64,000 nucleotides of DNA from Cupriavidus sp. D39 (GCF_026627925.1 NZ_JAPNLE010000009.1:4216001-4280000), one strand, 5' to 3'. Positions 17,045-26,767 are shown, counted from the first letter of the stretch. Made by a program: numbers and translations. Notes: generated by a model not told the origin, from the sequence alone.

Positions 17045-17458
17045 ATGTTGTTTTCCAAGAAGAAAAGCCTGTCGATCGATACCCTGATCGGCCAGCACAG
17101 TGTGATCCAGGGCGACCTGACGTTTTCGGGCGGCCTGCGCCTGGACGGCCGGGTACGCGGCAACGTGATAGCGGCTGCCGACCAGGCAAGCATGCTGGTC
17201 ATCAGCGAAAAGGGCGTGGTCGAGGGCGAGGTCCGGGTCGGACACCTGATCCTCAACGGCACGGTCACCGGGCCGGTGCACGCGACCGAGCTGCTGGAGC
17301 TGCAACCGCACGCCCGCGTGCAGGGCGAGGTGCACTACGCCGCGCTGGAAATGCACCAGGGCGCATTGGTGGAAGGCCGCCTGGTGCCGCTCGGCAGTGC
17401 GGAGCCCAAGGCGCTGCCCAACCTGGTCCTGGCATCCGGCGCGCAGGAATCCGCCTGA
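17045..17458 (+). CDS. bactofilin (polymer-forming cytoskeletal protein)
   Basis: A 137-residue bactofilin: a short N-terminal tail with a charged-hydrophobic membrane-targeting look (LFSKKKSLSIDTLIG), then the right-handed beta-helix DUF583 core with repeated G-x-[LIV] turns (VIQGDLTFSGGLRLDGRVRGNV, GEVRVGHLILNGTVTGPV, HARVQGEVHYAALEMHQGALVEG). Bactofilins polymerise without nucleotide and position cell-wall enzymes. The ATG at 17045 follows AAGGGA. It is coupled to the upstream DUF6776 protein, and an M23 peptidase lies 3.5 kb away; the latter link is only suggestive. Confidence 0.92.
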   Translation: MLFSKKKSLSIDTLIGQHSVIQGDLTFSGGLRLDGRVRGNVIAAADQASMLVISEKGVVEGEVRVGHLILNGTVTGPVHATELLELQPHARVQGEVHYAALEMHQGALVEGRLVPLGSAEPKALPNLVLASGAQESA

Positions 17459-17568
17459 TACGGCACCTCCGGCCTGGTTGTACCAACAGAACCCCTTGAA
17501 TTCACGGGGTTTCGGCACGATCTTCCCAGAGCGCTTAAAATACAGGCGTATCTACATAGGAGAACCCC

Positions 17569-17937
17569 ATGAACGCAGTCGCAGAGGCACCCGTTACCGA
17601 GGACATGCCGGCCCCGTTCGTCTTTACTGACAGCGCTGCCGACAAGGTCAAGCAGTTGATCGAGGAAGAGGGCAATGCCGAGCTGAAACTGCGCGTGTTC
17701 GTGCAGGGCGGCGGCTGTTCCGGCTTCCAGTATGGCTTCACCTTCGATGAAGAGGTGAACGAGGACGACACCACGCTGGACAAGAATGGCGTCACGTTGT
17801 TGATTGACTCGATGAGCTACCAGTATCTGGTGGGTGCCGAGATTGATTACAAGGAAGACATCAACGGCGCACAGTTCGTGATCAAGAACCCCAACGCAAG
17901 CACCACCTGCGGTTGCGGCTCTTCGTTCTCGGTGTAA
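17569..17937 (+). CDS. erpA: iron-sulfur cluster insertion protein ErpA
   Basis: A 122-residue A-type Fe-S carrier. The three cluster-ligand cysteines are present: [11 protein letters not shown] and the C-terminal [11 protein letters not shown]. ErpA hands clusters to apoproteins such as those of isoprenoid synthesis. The N-terminal 14 residues before [14 protein letters not shown] are a variable extension typical of betaproteobacterial ErpA. A ribosome-binding site AGGAG precedes the ATG. An intrinsic terminator follows directly. Confidence 0.95.
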   Translation: MNAVAEAPVTEDMPAPFVFTDSAADKVKQLIEEEGNAELKLRVFVQGGGCSGFQYGFTFDEEVNEDDTTLDKNGVTLLIDSMSYQYLVGAEIDYKEDINGAQFVIKNPNASTTCGCGSSFSV

Positions 17938-17972
17938 GGCTCGCAAGAGCGCCACGGATTCCGGTGGTAATA

Positions 17973-17998
17973 AAAAAGCGCACTTCGGTGCGCTTTTT
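17973..17998. terminator. bidirectional intrinsic terminator after erpA
   Basis: AAAAAGCGCAC (17973-17983), loop TTCG, GTGCGCTTTTT (17988-17998). It lies between the convergent erpA and PhyH-like genes and can serve both. Confidence 0.9.
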
Positions 17999-18000
17999 AT

Positions 18001-18798
18001 TTACTTCTCCCGGCGCCAGACCACCGGGAACCAGTCTTCGCGCATCCGCTCGCCGCTGGCCAGCCCGATCCCGGGGAAGGGCGGCGAGGTACGGCCCGGC
18101 CGCTCCAGGTAGCGCACGTCGTCACCCAGGAAACGTGCCGAGAAGGCGCGGCGCCGTCCCGCGCCGGTATTGCCCGCGGCGCCATGCACCGTGCGGAAGT
18201 CGAACACCACGGCATCGCCCGGCTCCAGCGCCGGCATCAGGATGGCGTGGTTGCCGTCGTCCACGTCCGGCATCTCCATGAACTGGTCGCTGCCGGCGTA
18301 GAAATTCTCATTGCTGGCCCAGCGCTTGGGCCGTACCAGCTTGGGCCAGCGATGCGAGCCCAGCACCACGCGCAAGGTATTGGCGGTGGTGACCGGGTCC
18401 AGCGGGATCCAGTAGCTCGCGGTCTGCAGGCCATCCACACAGTAGTAGGGCAGGTCCTGGTGCCACGGCGTAGGCTTTGCCGTGCCCGGTTCCTTGACCA
18501 GGATGTGCTCGTGGAACACCTGGACGGACTCGGCCTGCATGATGTCGCCGGCGATGGCGGCGGCCGGCGAGCGCCGGATGAAATCGGCGAACGGCTGGAT
18601 GCGCTCCCAGTTGCAGTAATCCTCGAAAAAACGGCCGCGTTCGCCGCTGCCGACGTTCTCGATGGCAAAGGGGCCGGGCTGGGCGAGATTCTGCTCGAAT
18701 CCTTCGCGCAGCGGCGTCACCCAATCGGCGAAGGCGCCGCGCAATACCAGGGCGCCGTCGCGCTGGTAGGTCTCGATATCGGCTGTAGTGATGTGCAT
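18001..18798 (-). CDS. phytanoyl-CoA dioxygenase (PhyH) family protein
   Basis: A 265-residue Fe(II)/2-oxoglutarate-dependent oxygenase of the PhyH family. The facial triad is H-x-D in TPWHQDLPYYC and the distal His in RTVHGAAGN; an Arg for 2-oxoglutarate follows in RRRAFSARFLG. Family members hydroxylate varied small molecules, so the substrate cannot be given. I chose the ATG at 18798 (MHITTADIETYQRDG); an in-frame ATG at 18849 would overlap the probable operator. It is divergent from its likely LysR regulator and seems inserted into an otherwise conserved erpA-anmK neighbourhood. Confidence 0.85.
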   Translation of the reverse strand: MHITTADIETYQRDGALVLRGAFADWVTPLREGFEQNLAQPGPFAIENVGSGERGRFFEDYCNWERIQPFADFIRRSPAAAIAGDIMQAESVQVFHEHILVKEPGTAKPTPWHQDLPYYCVDGLQTASYWIPLDPVTTANTLRVVLGSHRWPKLVRPKRWASNENFYAGSDQFMEMPDVDDGNHAILMPALEPGDAVVFDFRTVHGAAGNTGAGRRRAFSARFLGDDVRYLERPGRTSPPFPGIGLASGERMREDWFPVVWRREK

Positions 18799-18848
18799 GG
18801 GGGTCCCGTGGATGGCTGGCCTAGGACGAGTATCGGGGCAGGGCGGCA

Positions 18849-18888
18849 ATAGGAAAAGAATATATTTCCTATGCTGTAGTATAGGAAA
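18849..18888. promoter_or_regulatory. three regularly spaced LysR-type half-sites
   Basis: ATAGGAAA (18849-18856), TTTCCTAT (18865-18872) and ATAGGAAA (18881-18888) alternate in orientation with an exact 16-bp period. The last two extend to a perfect 9-bp inverted repeat with an 8-nt spacer ending two bases before the regulator ATG. This is a strong candidate operator for the divergent LysR and PhyH genes, implying autoregulation. Confidence 0.65.
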
Positions 18889-18890
18889 TC

Positions 18891-19805
18891 ATGATTGGAT
18901 TCTCCTTCCGCCAGCTCGAGTACTTTGTCGCGGCCGCCGAGCACGGCAGCATCAGCGCGGCTGCCCGCGCGCGCCATGTATCGCAGCCTTCGGTGTCGCA
19001 GGCCGTGGCGCAGCTCGAGGAAACGCTGGGCGAGGCCCTGTTTCGCCGCCAGGTCAGCCGCGGGCTGGAACTGACGCCGGCGGGCCAGCGCTTGCTGGGC
19101 CGCGCCCGCGACATTCTGGCACTGGCGGCCGGCCTGGCAAGCGATGGTGCGGACCAGGCGCAGGCGCGTGGCCTTAGCGGGCAACTGTCGCTGACGTGCT
19201 TCCAGGATCTTGGCGCCTACTACGCGCCGCGGCTGCTGGCCGGCTTCCGGCGCCTGCATCCGCATGTTGCCGTGACGCTGTTCGAGGCCGACCTGGCCAC
19301 GGTGCATCGCACGCTCACTGCCGGCAAGGCGGAACTGGCGCTGACCTACGATCTCGGCTTCGACCAGCGCATTGCGCGCTGGATACTTGCCCGGCTTGCG
19401 CCATACGCGCTGCTGCCTGCCGGCCATGCGCTGGCCGCCCAGCAAAGCGTAAGCCTGAAAGACCTGGCTGGCGAACGGCTGATCCTGGAAGACATTGCGC
19501 AAACACGTGAGTACTTCCTCTCGCTGTTCTGGGCGCACGGCTTGCGCCCGCAGCTGCACCAGTACACGCAGACCTTCGAGATGCAGCGCGGCCTGGTGGC
19601 GCACGGCTATGGCGTGGCGCTGTCATGCACGCGCCCGGCGGGCGACCACAGCTACGACGGCCAGCCCATCGTCTGCCTGCCGCTGCGCGAGGCCGTGACG
19701 CCGCAGCGCGTGGTGCTGGCGCGTTCGCCGGCCATGCGGCCTTCGCCCGTCGCCGAGGCATTTATCCAGTGGGTTTGCGAGGCAGGCCACGCCGGGCCGG
19801 CATGA
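18891..19805 (+). CDS. LysR family transcriptional regulator
   Basis: A 304-residue LysR-type regulator with the N-terminal winged helix-turn-helix (FRQLEYFVAAAEHGSISAAA, then VSQPSVSQAVAQLEETLGEALFRR) and an effector domain with the usual LysR substrate fold (LSLTCFQDLGAYYAPRLLAGFRRLHPHVAVTL). It is divergent from the PhyH-like oxygenase with a 92-bp gap holding three half-sites, so that oxygenase is the probable target. The inducer is unknown. Confidence 0.92.
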   Translation: MIGFSFRQLEYFVAAAEHGSISAAARARHVSQPSVSQAVAQLEETLGEALFRRQVSRGLELTPAGQRLLGRARDILALAAGLASDGADQAQARGLSGQLSLTCFQDLGAYYAPRLLAGFRRLHPHVAVTLFEADLATVHRTLTAGKAELALTYDLGFDQRIARWILARLAPYALLPAGHALAAQQSVSLKDLAGERLILEDIAQTREYFLSLFWAHGLRPQLHQYTQTFEMQRGLVAHGYGVALSCTRPAGDHSYDGQPIVCLPLREAVTPQRVVLARSPAMRPSPVAEAFIQWVCEAGHAGPA

Positions 19806-19821
19806 GGGTAGGGAGGTTTTG

Positions 19822-20964
19822 CTACCGAGGGTAGAGCGCGCCCAATACGCGCGGGCCGGCCGCGCCGGTGACGGTGGGCACATTGCCCGGCGCCCTGCGC
19901 AGCATCTGGCGCGCCAGCCAGGCAAAGGCGATGCCTTCCACCTGCGATACCGGAACGCCCAGGTCGTCCGAGCTTTGCACCGTGACGCCGGGCAGCGCAT
20001 GCGCCAGCAGCGCCATCACCAGGCCGTTGCGGGCGCCGCCGCCGCAAACGATCAGCCGCGCCGCGTCGGGCGCGTGCAGGCGGATGTCGCGGGCAATGGC
20101 CTCGGCGGTCAGCGCGGCCAGCGTGGCCTGCACGTCGGCGGCATCGAGTGCCTTGCCGAGCTGGGAAAGATGATTCTCCAGCCAGGCGGGATGGAACAGG
20201 TCGCGGCCCGTGCTCTTGGGCGGGGCCACGCTGAAATAGGGCTCGGCCAGCAGGCGTGCCAGCAGTGCGTGGTCGACCTTGCCGCTGGCGCCCCAGGCGC
20301 CGTCGGCGTCGTAGGCCAGGCCGTGATGCCGGTCGATCCAGTAGTCGAGCAGCACGTTGCCCGGGCCGCAGTCGAATCCGGTAACCGGCCGCGCCGCGCC
20401 GCCTGCGCTGGCGGCGGGCAGCACGCTGATATTGGAGATCCCGCCGATATTGCACGCCACCCGTGTTTCGGCGGCGTCTCCGAACAGCGCCTGGTGCAGC
20501 GCCGGCACCAAGGGCGCGCCCTGGCCGCCGGCCGCCACGTCGCGGCTGCGGAAATCCGCCACCACGTCGATGCCCGTCAACTCTGCCAGCAGCGCGGGTT
20601 GCTGGCTCTGGCGGGTATAGCCGGTGCCATCGTACAAGCCGGGCCGATGGCGCACGGTCTGGCCGTGCGCGCCGATCGCCGCGATGGCGCCCGGCGCCTG
20701 GCCGGCATCGCGCAGCAGGGCAGCCACGCAAGCCGCATAGACGCGCGCCAGCCCATTGGCCGCCAGCGCCTCGCGGTGGATTTCATCATTGCCGGGCTGC
20801 TGCAGCGCTGCGAACGCGTCGCGCAGCTCGGCGGGGAAGGGCTGGAAGGCCGCCGCCAGCACCGCGGGCCGTGGCCCGGAGAAATCGACCAGCACGCCGT
20901 CCGCGCCGTCCATGCTGGTGCCGGACATGATGCCGATGAAGCAGTCTGAGGACGATGTTTGCAT
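19822..20964 (-). CDS. anmK: anhydro-N-acetylmuramic acid kinase
   Basis: A 380-residue ASKHA-fold kinase that opens and phosphorylates 1,6-anhydro-MurNAc to MurNAc-6-phosphate during peptidoglycan recycling. Signatures are [18 protein letters not shown] near the N-terminus (with the catalytic-site Asp), [21 protein letters not shown] and [14 protein letters not shown] near the C-terminus. Downstream of and on the same strand as the M23 peptidase gene, 19 bp apart: an envelope-recycling pair. The AmgK-MurU route is also encoded in this window. Confidence 0.95.
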   Translation of the reverse strand: MQTSSSDCFIGIMSGTSMDGADGVLVDFSGPRPAVLAAAFQPFPAELRDAFAALQQPGNDEIHREALAANGLARVYAACVAALLRDAGQAPGAIAAIGAHGQTVRHRPGLYDGTGYTRQSQQPALLAELTGIDVVADFRSRDVAAGGQGAPLVPALHQALFGDAAETRVACNIGGISNISVLPAASAGGAARPVTGFDCGPGNVLLDYWIDRHHGLAYDADGAWGASGKVDHALLARLLAEPYFSVAPPKSTGRDLFHPAWLENHLSQLGKALDAADVQATLAALTAEAIARDIRLHAPDAARLIVCGGGARNGLVMALLAHALPGVTVQSSDDLGVPVSQVEGIAFAWLARQMLRRAPGNVPTVTGAAGPRVLGALYPR

Positions 20965-20983
20965 GCTGGCCGGGCGGGCTCGA

Positions 20984-22363
20984 TCAATTGCTGGCCGAAG
21001 CCACGTTGTAGGTACGCAGCGCGTTGATGCGGCTGAGCATCTCGCTGGTATAGCTCAGGAACTGCTGGCGCGCCGGGCCCGACAGCGCGGGCGTGTCGAG
21101 CGCGGCGATGGCCAGCGGGTTCAGCGGCACATCGTTGACGCGGAACTCGTAGTGCAGGTGCGGGCCGGTGGCCCAGCCGGTCTGCCCGACGAAGCCAATG
21201 ACCTCGCCTTGCGACACATGCTGCCCGCGCTTCATCGTGGCAAAGCCGGACAGGTGCGCGTAGTAAGTGGAGTAGCCGCTATGGTGCTTGAGGATGACGA
21301 TGTTGCCGTAGCCGTTCTGCTGGCCGACAAACTCGACTTCACCGTCGCCGGTGGCCATCACCTTGGTGCCCGTAGGTGCGGCAAAGTCCACGCCTTTGTG
21401 CTGCGCCCAGTGGTGGTGCAGCGGATGGTCACGCCCGCCGAAGCCCGACGACACGCGCGAGAACTCCACGGGCGAGCGCAGGAACGGCCGCTTCATGCTG
21501 CGCCCGTCGAAGGTGTAGTACGCGCCCTGCTTGCTGCCTTCCGGTGCGTACCAGAGCGCCTGGTGCAACTGGTTGTGGTTGATCAGCTCGACCGCGACCA
21601 CGCGGCCGTTGCGCACAAACGCGCCGTCGCGAAAGCCCGCTTCGTAGACGATGCGGAAGCGGTCGCCGCTGGTGATGTCGTGGTGGAAGTCGATCACGCC
21701 GGAGAAGATCGAGAGCATCTGCTGGACGATCTCGTCGGGCACGTTGGCAGCGTCCATGGCCTTGAAGAAACCGCCGTTGGCGATGGCGCCGGACAGCATC
21801 TCGTAGTGCAGCTCGTTCTTCACAGACTGCACGCGGGCCTTGTAGACCGGATCGGCAGGGTCGCCCGCGCGTTCGATCACCAGCTCGCGGGAGGCGTTTG
21901 CGTCACCGCCGAGGTTGGCTTGCAGCGACACCAGCAGGTTGTTCTCGTCGACCTCGGCCTGCACCGTCTGGCCGGGATTGAGGTCGAACAGGCCGCGCGC
22001 GGTGGTGTTGCGGCGGATAAAGGCCTGCGCATCGGGGTCGTCCACGCCAAGCCGCTTGAGCAGGCTGCCAATGGTGTCGCCACGCTGCATGCGCTCTTCG
22101 CGCACAAAGGTAGCGTCGGTTTCGGTAAGCTGTTCGAGTTGTGTGCGTAAATCGGGCAGGCGTATCGCCTCCCGGACACGCGGAGCCTGGGGATCGTCGA
22201 AGGCGCTACGGGGGGCCACGCCCATGGCGGCGGCCATGCCCAGCGTGAACACCGTACCCACCGCCGCTGTCAACTGCTTGCGCCGACGGGCGTGCAGGGC
22301 ATTGGTAGGATCGACTAGAACCACCAGCTCACGCGCGAAAACTTCGCGGAGTCTGGACCACAT
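20984..22363 (-). CDS. M23 family metallopeptidase (murein endopeptidase)
   Basis: 459 residues. A membrane anchor or uncleaved signal near residues 25-45 ([19 protein letters not shown]) precedes a long region with LysM/OapA-like features ([13 protein letters not shown]). The C-terminal LytM/M23 domain has its zinc site H-x(3)-D in [10 protein letters not shown] and the H-x-H in [10 protein letters not shown]. It should cleave peptidoglycan cross-links in the periplasm, like MepM. The start at 22363 (MWSRLREVF) gives a normal cytoplasmic head; an in-frame ATG at 22504 adds an improbable leader. It is divergent from tyrS. Confidence 0.9.
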   Translation of the reverse strand: MWSRLREVFARELVVLVDPTNALHARRRKQLTAAVGTVFTLGMAAAMGVAPRSAFDDPQAPRVREAIRLPDLRTQLEQLTETDATFVREERMQRGDTIGSLLKRLGVDDPDAQAFIRRNTTARGLFDLNPGQTVQAEVDENNLLVSLQANLGGDANASRELVIERAGDPADPVYKARVQSVKNELHYEMLSGAIANGGFFKAMDAANVPDEIVQQMLSIFSGVIDFHHDITSGDRFRIVYEAGFRDGAFVRNGRVVAVELINHNQLHQALWYAPEGSKQGAYYTFDGRSMKRPFLRSPVEFSRVSSGFGGRDHPLHHHWAQHKGVDFAAPTGTKVMATGDGEVEFVGQQNGYGNIVILKHHSGYSTYYAHLSGFATMKRGQHVSQGEVIGFVGQTGWATGPHLHYEFRVNDVPLNPLAIAALDTPALSGPARQQFLSYTSEMLSRINALRTYNVASASN

Positions 22364-22588
22364 CACGTAAAATTCACTCTTTGTTTCGGGCTGCGCTGCC
22401 GCGACGATTTGCCTCGTCTGCCTTCCTCCCCGAGGTGCGGCGCCTGCCATATTGGTTTGCCGCCTAGAATGGCGGTTGGCCCACGGGAGCATTCCCGTTT
22501 GCACAAGAAGCGCGGATTATACCAAAACCGGCCGCAAGCCGTTTTTGTGTCCCCGTCTGAATTCTCATGTTTTTCAAAGACTTACGTC

Positions 22589-23830
22589 ATGACTGAAGTT
22601 TCCTCCGGCGCTGCCACCTCCTACCCCCTCACGCCCACCGTGATGCACGCCCTGGAGGTGTCCAAGCGCGGTTGCGACGAACTGCTGGTCGAATCCGAAT
22701 GGCTGGCCAAGCTCGCGCGCAGCGAGGCTACCGGCGTGCCGCTGCGCATCAAGCTGGGGCTGGACCCGACCGCGCCCGATATCCATATCGGCCACACGGT
22801 GGTGCTCAACAAGATGCGTCAGTTGCAAGACCTGGGCCACCAGGTCATCTTCCTGATCGGCGACTTCACCTCCACCATCGGCGATCCGTCCGGGCGCAAC
22901 GCCACCCGTCCTCCGCTCACGCGCGAGCAGATCGAGGCCAACGCCCAGACCTACTACAGCCAGGCCAGCCTGGTGCTGGATCCGGCCAGGACCGAGATCC
23001 GCTACAACAGCGAGTGGTGCGATCCGCTGGGTGCGCGCGGCATGATCCAGCTGGCGGCCAAGTACACCGTGGCGCGGATGATGGAGCGCGACGACTTCAC
23101 CAAACGGTTCCGCACTGGGATTCCGATTTCGGTGCATGAGTTCCTTTACCCGCTCATGCAGGGCTACGATTCGGTCGCGCTCAAGGCCGACCTGGAGCTG
23201 GGCGGCACCGACCAGAAGTTCAACCTGCTGGTGGGCCGCGAGCTGCAGAAGGAATACGGCCAGGAGCAGCAGTGCATCCTGACCATGCCGCTGCTGGTGG
23301 GCCTGGACGGCGTGGAGAAGATGTCCAAGTCCAAGGGCAACTACATCGGCGTGACCGAAGCCCCGAGCGAGATGTTCGGCAAGCTGATGAGCATCTCGGA
23401 CGACCTGATGTGGAAGTACTTCGAGCTGCTGTCGTTCCGCCCCATGAGCGAGATCGACCTGATGAAGCAGGAGATCTCGCTGGGCCGCAATCCGCGCGAC
23501 TGCAAGGTGATGCTCGGCCAGGAGATCGTCACGCGCTTCCACAGCGCTGCCGACGCCGGGCGCGCGCTCGAGGACTTCAACCACCGCGCGCGCGGCGGCG
23601 TGCCCGACGAAATCCCCGAGGTCAGCCTTTCCGGCGCGCCGCTGGGCATCGGCCAGTTGCTCAAGCAGGCCAACCTGGTGCCCTCCACGTCGGAAGCCAA
23701 CCGCAATATCGAGCAGGGCGGCGTCAAGATCGACGGCACCATCGTCAGCGACAAGGGGCTGAAGGTCGAGGCTGGCAGCTACGTCGTGCAAGTGGGCAAG
23801 CGCCGCTTCGCACGCGTGACGCTGGCCTGA
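22589..23830 (+). CDS. tyrS: tyrosyl-tRNA synthetase
   Basis: A 413-residue class I aminoacyl-tRNA synthetase. The HIGH motif is at residues 66-69 ([13 protein letters not shown]) and KMSKS at 244-248 ([12 protein letters not shown]). A C-terminal S4 RNA-binding domain ends the protein ([34 protein letters not shown]). The ATG at 22589 gives [10 protein letters not shown]; a longer in-frame start at 22409 would overlap the divergent M23 promoter. It is followed after 19 bp by dtd. Confidence 0.96.
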   Translation: MTEVSSGAATSYPLTPTVMHALEVSKRGCDELLVESEWLAKLARSEATGVPLRIKLGLDPTAPDIHIGHTVVLNKMRQLQDLGHQVIFLIGDFTSTIGDPSGRNATRPPLTREQIEANAQTYYSQASLVLDPARTEIRYNSEWCDPLGARGMIQLAAKYTVARMMERDDFTKRFRTGIPISVHEFLYPLMQGYDSVALKADLELGGTDQKFNLLVGRELQKEYGQEQQCILTMPLLVGLDGVEKMSKSKGNYIGVTEAPSEMFGKLMSISDDLMWKYFELLSFRPMSEIDLMKQEISLGRNPRDCKVMLGQEIVTRFHSAADAGRALEDFNHRARGGVPDEIPEVSLSGAPLGIGQLLKQANLVPSTSEANRNIEQGGVKIDGTIVSDKGLKVEAGSYVVQVGKRRFARVTLA

Positions 23831-23849
23831 GGCCGGGCAGGGACGGTTC

Positions 23850-24350
23850 ATGATCGCGTTGATCCAGCGGGTCGCACAGGCCCGCGTCACTGTCGACGGC
23901 CGCACTACCGGGGAGATCGGCGCCGGCCTGCTGGCACTGGTCTGCGCCGAGCGTGGCGACACCGAAGCGCAGGCCGAGCGGCTACTCGCCAAGCTGCTGG
24001 CTTACCGCGTGTTTTCCGATGAGGCCGGCAAGATGAACCTGCCCGTGCAGGACATCGATGGCCGCGGCACGCGCGGCGGCCTGCTGGTGGTGTCGCAGTT
24101 CACGCTGGCCGCCGATACCAACAGCGGCACGCGGCCCAGTTTCACCCCGGCCGCGGCGCCGGCCGATGGCGAGCGCCTGTACAACCATTTCGTGAAGCGC
24201 GCGCGCGCCGCGCATGGCGAGGTGCAGACCGGCGAGTTCGGCGCCATGATGCAGGTCAGCCTGGTCAACGACGGTCCGGTCACCTTCTGGCTGCGTGTGC
24301 CGCCGGCCGCGCCGGCCACCAATTCCCAGCCAGCGCAGGCCAGCGGCTGA
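23850..24350 (+). CDS. dtd: D-aminoacyl-tRNA deacylase
   Basis: A 166-residue proofreading hydrolase that removes D-amino acids and glycine from mischarged tRNA. Motifs are [13 protein letters not shown] (the SQFTL catalytic block), [10 protein letters not shown] and [10 protein letters not shown] (the cross-subunit GP motif). The about 16 C-terminal Ala/Pro-rich residues exceed the usual 145-150 length. It lies directly downstream of tyrS, a functionally sensible pairing because D-Tyr-tRNA is a main substrate. Confidence 0.95.
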   Translation: MIALIQRVAQARVTVDGRTTGEIGAGLLALVCAERGDTEAQAERLLAKLLAYRVFSDEAGKMNLPVQDIDGRGTRGGLLVVSQFTLAADTNSGTRPSFTPAAAPADGERLYNHFVKRARAAHGEVQTGEFGAMMQVSLVNDGPVTFWLRVPPAAPATNSQPAQASG

Positions 24351-24372
24351 TGCGGCGACGGCCTGACCGGAC

Positions 24373-24540
24373 ATGACCCAGACAGTTACCCTCTACATCG
24401 CCACCGGCCTCAACGGCATGATCGCTTCGCCGGACGGGAGCGTGGACTGGCAACTGGCGGCGCACCGCGCCGTCGACGACGGCCTGCTGCAGCTCAGCTA
24501 CCGCCGCCGCACCTCACCGCCGGGACCGGCCTCGGCCTGA
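24373..24540 (+). pseudogene. remnant of a dihydrofolate-reductase-like (RibD C-terminal) gene
   Basis: A 55-codon open frame. It begins exactly like the DHFR/RibD-C reductase family (TVTLYIATGLNGMIASPDGSVDW) but jumps after about 35 residues to LLQLSYRRR, which resembles the last strand of the same family. A full member has about 180-220 residues, so a central deletion is likely. It sits 23 bp after dtd. Loss of function is inferred; expression of a short peptide cannot be excluded. Confidence 0.55.
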
Positions 24541-24587
24541 TCCCGCATGCCGCGCAGCGCGCGGCGCAACCCAGCAAGGAGAGAAAC

Positions 24588-25247
24588 ATGAAACTCTGGA
24601 GCAAGGCATTTAGCGACAACGGGCCGATTCCCGTCGAGTTCGCTTTCGGTGCGATCGACCCCGCCACCCACGTGACGCTGTCGAGCAACCGCAATCCCGA
24701 CCTGCACTGGGATGAGGCGCCGGCCGAGACGCGTTCCTTTGTGCTGACCTGCCACGATCCGGACGTGCCCAGCCGTGGCGACGACGTCAACCAGGAAGGG
24801 CGCGAAGTGCCCGCCTCATTGCCGCGCGTGGACTTCTTTCACTGGGTGCTGGTGGATATTCCGATGGGGCTGCGCACTATCTCAGCAGGCACCCACAGTG
24901 ATGGCGTGATCGCGCGCGGCAAGCCGGGCCCCGAGGCCACCGGCGGCACCGCCGCGGCGGGCGGGCTGCGCCACGGCCTGAACGACTACACCGGCTGGTT
25001 TGCAGGTGACCCGGACATGAAGGGCGACTACTACGGCTACGACGGCCCTTGCCCGCCGTGGAACGACAGCCTGGTGCACCGCTACGTGTTCACCGTCTAC
25101 GCGCTCGACCTGGACCGCCTGCCGCTCGAGGGCACCTTCACGGGCGCCCAGGTGCGCGAAGCCATCCAGGGCCACGTATTGGCACAGGCCGCCTTCACCG
25201 GCACCTATACCCTCAATCCGAAACTCGCCGGCCAGCCGGCGAAGTAA
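24588..25247 (+). CDS. YbhB/YbcL family PEBP-like protein
   Basis: A 219-residue protein of the phosphatidylethanolamine-binding / Raf-kinase-inhibitor-like family. Ligand-pocket motifs are TCHDPDVPSRG and the HRYVFTVYALD block; FFHWVLVDIP is also typical. No signal peptide, so it is cytoplasmic. The biological role of the bacterial members is unclear. A ribosome-binding site (AAGGAGAG) precedes the ATG. Confidence 0.9.
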   Translation: MKLWSKAFSDNGPIPVEFAFGAIDPATHVTLSSNRNPDLHWDEAPAETRSFVLTCHDPDVPSRGDDVNQEGREVPASLPRVDFFHWVLVDIPMGLRTISAGTHSDGVIARGKPGPEATGGTAAAGGLRHGLNDYTGWFAGDPDMKGDYYGYDGPCPPWNDSLVHRYVFTVYALDLDRLPLEGTFTGAQVREAIQGHVLAQAAFTGTYTLNPKLAGQPAK

Positions 25248-25349
25248 GCATGGGCCGCGCGGCGCGCAAGCGCTGCCCGCCAGGGACGCTACGACCGCGT
25301 AGCGTCGCCTAAATCGCCTAAAGCGCCTGAGTCGCGTAGAGGAAACGGC

Positions 25350-26024
25350 ATGTCGCAATTGCCCGGGCCGCATTCGCTGGCCTTCACCCACCTGATCCTG
25401 ATCCGTCACGGTGAGACCGCATGGAACCGCGAACGGCGCCTGCAAGGCCAGCTCGACATCCCGCTCAATGCCACCGGCGCGGCGCAGGCGGATGCCCTGG
25501 CCCAGGCGCTGGCGGTCGAGCCGATCGATGCGGTCTACGCCAGCGACCTGTCGCGCGCGATGCAGACGGCGGCGCCGCTGGCCGAGGCGCTTGGCCTTGC
25601 GGTGCAGCCCGATTCCCGCTTGCGCGAGCGCTGCTACGGCTCGCTCGAAGGCATGACCTACGCGGAAATGGCCGAGCAGCTGCCCGAGGATTTCGCCAGG
25701 TGGCAAGCGCGGGTTCCCGACTACGCGCCCGATGGCGGTGAGTCCTTGCTGGCGTTTCACGAGCGCGCGGTGGAAGCCGCGCTGGCGCTCGGGCGCCGCC
25801 ATCCCGGCGAGCGCATTGCCCTGGTGGCGCACGGCGGCGTGCTGGACTGCCTGTACCGCGAAGCCAACGACATGACGCTGGAGGCGCCGCGCCGGCACGA
25901 GCTGCTCAATGCCAGCATCAACCGGCTGCGCTGCGACAGCGTGCGGCTCACGGTCATGCAGTGGGCGGACGTGGGCCACCTGGAAGCGCTCACCCTCGAC
26001 GAAGTCGACCGCAGGGTGCCCTGA
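25350..26024 (+). CDS. histidine phosphatase family protein (phosphoglycerate mutase-like)
   Basis: A 224-residue phosphohydrolase of the histidine phosphatase clan. The phospho-accepting motif is LILIRHGETAWN, followed by RLQGQLDIPLN and YASDLSRAMQTAAPLA; the second catalytic His is in ALVAHGGVLDCL. The family includes GpmB, CobC and many unspecific phosphatases, so neither mutase activity nor the substrate can be assigned. It ends 17 bp from the convergent queuosine transporter gene. Confidence 0.88.
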   Translation: MSQLPGPHSLAFTHLILIRHGETAWNRERRLQGQLDIPLNATGAAQADALAQALAVEPIDAVYASDLSRAMQTAAPLAEALGLAVQPDSRLRERCYGSLEGMTYAEMAEQLPEDFARWQARVPDYAPDGGESLLAFHERAVEAALALGRRHPGERIALVAHGGVLDCLYREANDMTLEAPRRHELLNASINRLRCDSVRLTVMQWADVGHLEALTLDEVDRRVP

Positions 26025-26041
26025 GCCGCGCTGGCCGCGCG

Positions 26042-26767
26042 CTACACCCGCAGGCGGAAGGGCGTGAAATCGGTATTGCGGTCGTAGAAGTCTTCGCGCT
26101 CGGCGCGCTTGAGGAAGTTCACCACCTTGTAGGTGACCGGCGTCATCACCACTTCCCATGTGGTCTTGAGGATGTACTGGGCAATGGCGACCTGGATCAC
26201 CTTCTCCAGCGGCCAGACGCCGTAGAAGGCGATCACGTAGAACAGCGAGGAATCGACCAGCTCGCCGGCCAGCGTGGAGCCGATGGTGCGGGTCCACAGC
26301 CAGCGGCCATTGGTCCACAGCTTCATCTTGGCCAGCACGTAGCTGTTGGTGAAGCTGCCGCAGCAGAACGCGATCAGCGAGCCCATCGCGATGCGCCAGG
26401 TATTGCCGAAGACGTCTTCCAGGCTCTTCTGGTAATCGCTCATGAAGGGCGCCACCGGCATCTTCAGCACCACCAGGCTCATGAAGGTGGCGAACGCCAG
26501 CGCGGCGAATCCGGCCCAGACCACGCGGCGATCCCGCCCGTAGCCGTAGACCTCGGTCAGCACGTCCCCAAAAATGTAGGAGATCGGGAAGAACAGCACG
26601 CCCGCGCCGAAGGTCACCGCGCCGATCACCGGCAGCGTGACCTGGGCCGCCTTGGCCGCGCCGATCAGGTTGGAGCACAGCAGGACCGTGACGAAAGCCA
26701 CCATCACAAGATCGTAGTAACGATAGACGCGCCCGCTGTGGGCGGGCGTGGCGCTTGACATGGTCAT
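26042..26767 (-). CDS. queuosine precursor transporter (YhhQ family)
   Basis: A 241-residue inner-membrane protein with about six hydrophobic segments (VMVAFVTVLLCSNLIGAAKAA, GAGVLFFPISYIFGDVLTEVYGYG and later helices). The FPISYIFGDVLTEVYGY block is diagnostic of the YhhQ/VUT family, which imports preQ0/preQ1 for queuosine tRNA modification. No preQ1 riboswitch is evident upstream. The second in-frame ATG at 26761 is an equally possible start. Confidence 0.9.
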   Translation of the reverse strand: MTMSSATPAHSGRVYRYYDLVMVAFVTVLLCSNLIGAAKAAQVTLPVIGAVTFGAGVLFFPISYIFGDVLTEVYGYGRDRRVVWAGFAALAFATFMSLVVLKMPVAPFMSDYQKSLEDVFGNTWRIAMGSLIAFCCGSFTNSYVLAKMKLWTNGRWLWTRTIGSTLAGELVDSSLFYVIAFYGVWPLEKVIQVAIAQYILKTTWEVVMTPVTYKVVNFLKRAEREDFYDRNTDFTPFRLRV

